The translations under genes and the position numbers were made by a program. The notes under the pieces were generated by a model that made no database searches, was not told the DNA's origin, and was given only the letters and a program-made list of their open reading frames with translations. A stretch of 64,000 nt of DNA from Nocardioides malaquae (GTDB taxonomy: Bacteria > Actinomycetota > Actinomycetes > Propionibacteriales > Nocardioidaceae): assembly GCF_015070385.1 (NCBI RefSeq), contig NZ_JADCSA010000006.1, forward strand, positions 1-64,000, given 5' to 3'. Below are positions 63,913 to 64,000 of this stretch, piece by piece; position 1 is the first letter of the stretch, and every line of letters begins with the position of its first letter.

Positions 63913-64000
63913 CTCTCCGGTCGAGCCGCCGCCACGCCCAGTGCCACGAGCCCAGGGAGGGCGGCGAGGGTGCCCAGCCAGAGCAGCAGGTTGACGATGG
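63909..64000 (-). CDS. C-terminal end of a membrane protein (partial at right edge)
   Basis: The visible 29 codons end in a hydrophobic helix (VNLLLWLGTLAALPGLVALG) and RPER before TGA. The stop overlaps the next gene's GTG by 4 bases, so the two genes are translationally coupled. The rest lies outside the window. Confidence 0.6.
   Translation of the reverse strand, partial: IVNLLLWLGTLAALPGLVALGVAAARPER

Overview
The window is high-GC DNA with tightly packed genes, frequent GTG starts and many 4-base ATGA/GTGA overlaps. It reads as a chromosomal segment of an actinobacterium, most like Nocardioidaceae. The strongest marker is the cell-shape/kinase operon fhaA-fhaB-pstP-rodA-pbpA-pknA-pknB (minus strand, 1478-10258). 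It lies next to crgA and a DUF881 gene and ends at a tRNA-Leu, the same order known near oriC in mycobacteria.

From 10.7 to about 26 kb the content becomes accessory and defence-like. It holds a DUF3800-like protein, a DnaQ-type exonuclease with BRCT domain, and an orphan HicB antitoxin with a perfect operator-like palindrome. A type I restriction-modification operon follows (hsdM-hsdS-DUF4268-hsdR), then a PGN_0703-type putative endonuclease. Next comes a three-gene set: an FHA-like/HTH protein, an ARPP-1 domain protein, and an ADP-ribosylglycohydrolase fused to a dual-specificity phosphatase. An N-terminally broken Fic gene, bracketed by two related hairpins, closes this part.

From 26 to 33 kb there is a BtuF-like metal receptor and a TetR-controlled aromatic catabolism operon (extradiol dioxygenase, FAH-family hydrolase, acyl-CoA ligase, FAD hydroxylase). 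Its last gene runs into a chimeric scar at 33152-34170. This scar joins a truncated copy of the ARPP-1 gene (intact at 22.9 kb) to a truncated copy of a hemolysin III gene (intact at 37.1 kb).

From 34 to 64 kb lie mostly chromosomal functions. In order they are a LuxR regulator facing a Tat-type secreted protein, hemolysin III, a radical SAM/SPASM protein overlapping a HemG/HemY-type oxidase, a DinB2-like polymerase without an aromatic steric gate, and an RCC1-repeat secreted protein. Then come a condensation-GNAT fusion, an alpha/beta hydrolase, an AMP-binding ligase, a secreted Ig-like protein, glutathione peroxidase, a GNAT-MMPL pair with divergent marR, polyphosphate glucokinase, a MetPS-type amino acid importer, an MFS exporter, a quinone oxidoreductase, an M13 peptidase, a LURP-one/scramblase-like protein, and a RecQ-phosphoribosyltransferase fusion. 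Two small membrane proteins reach the right edge.

The most unusual material is the ARG-phosphatase/ARPP-1/FHA-HTH locus with its broken second copy 10 kb away. All assignments come from reading motifs; no database search was run.
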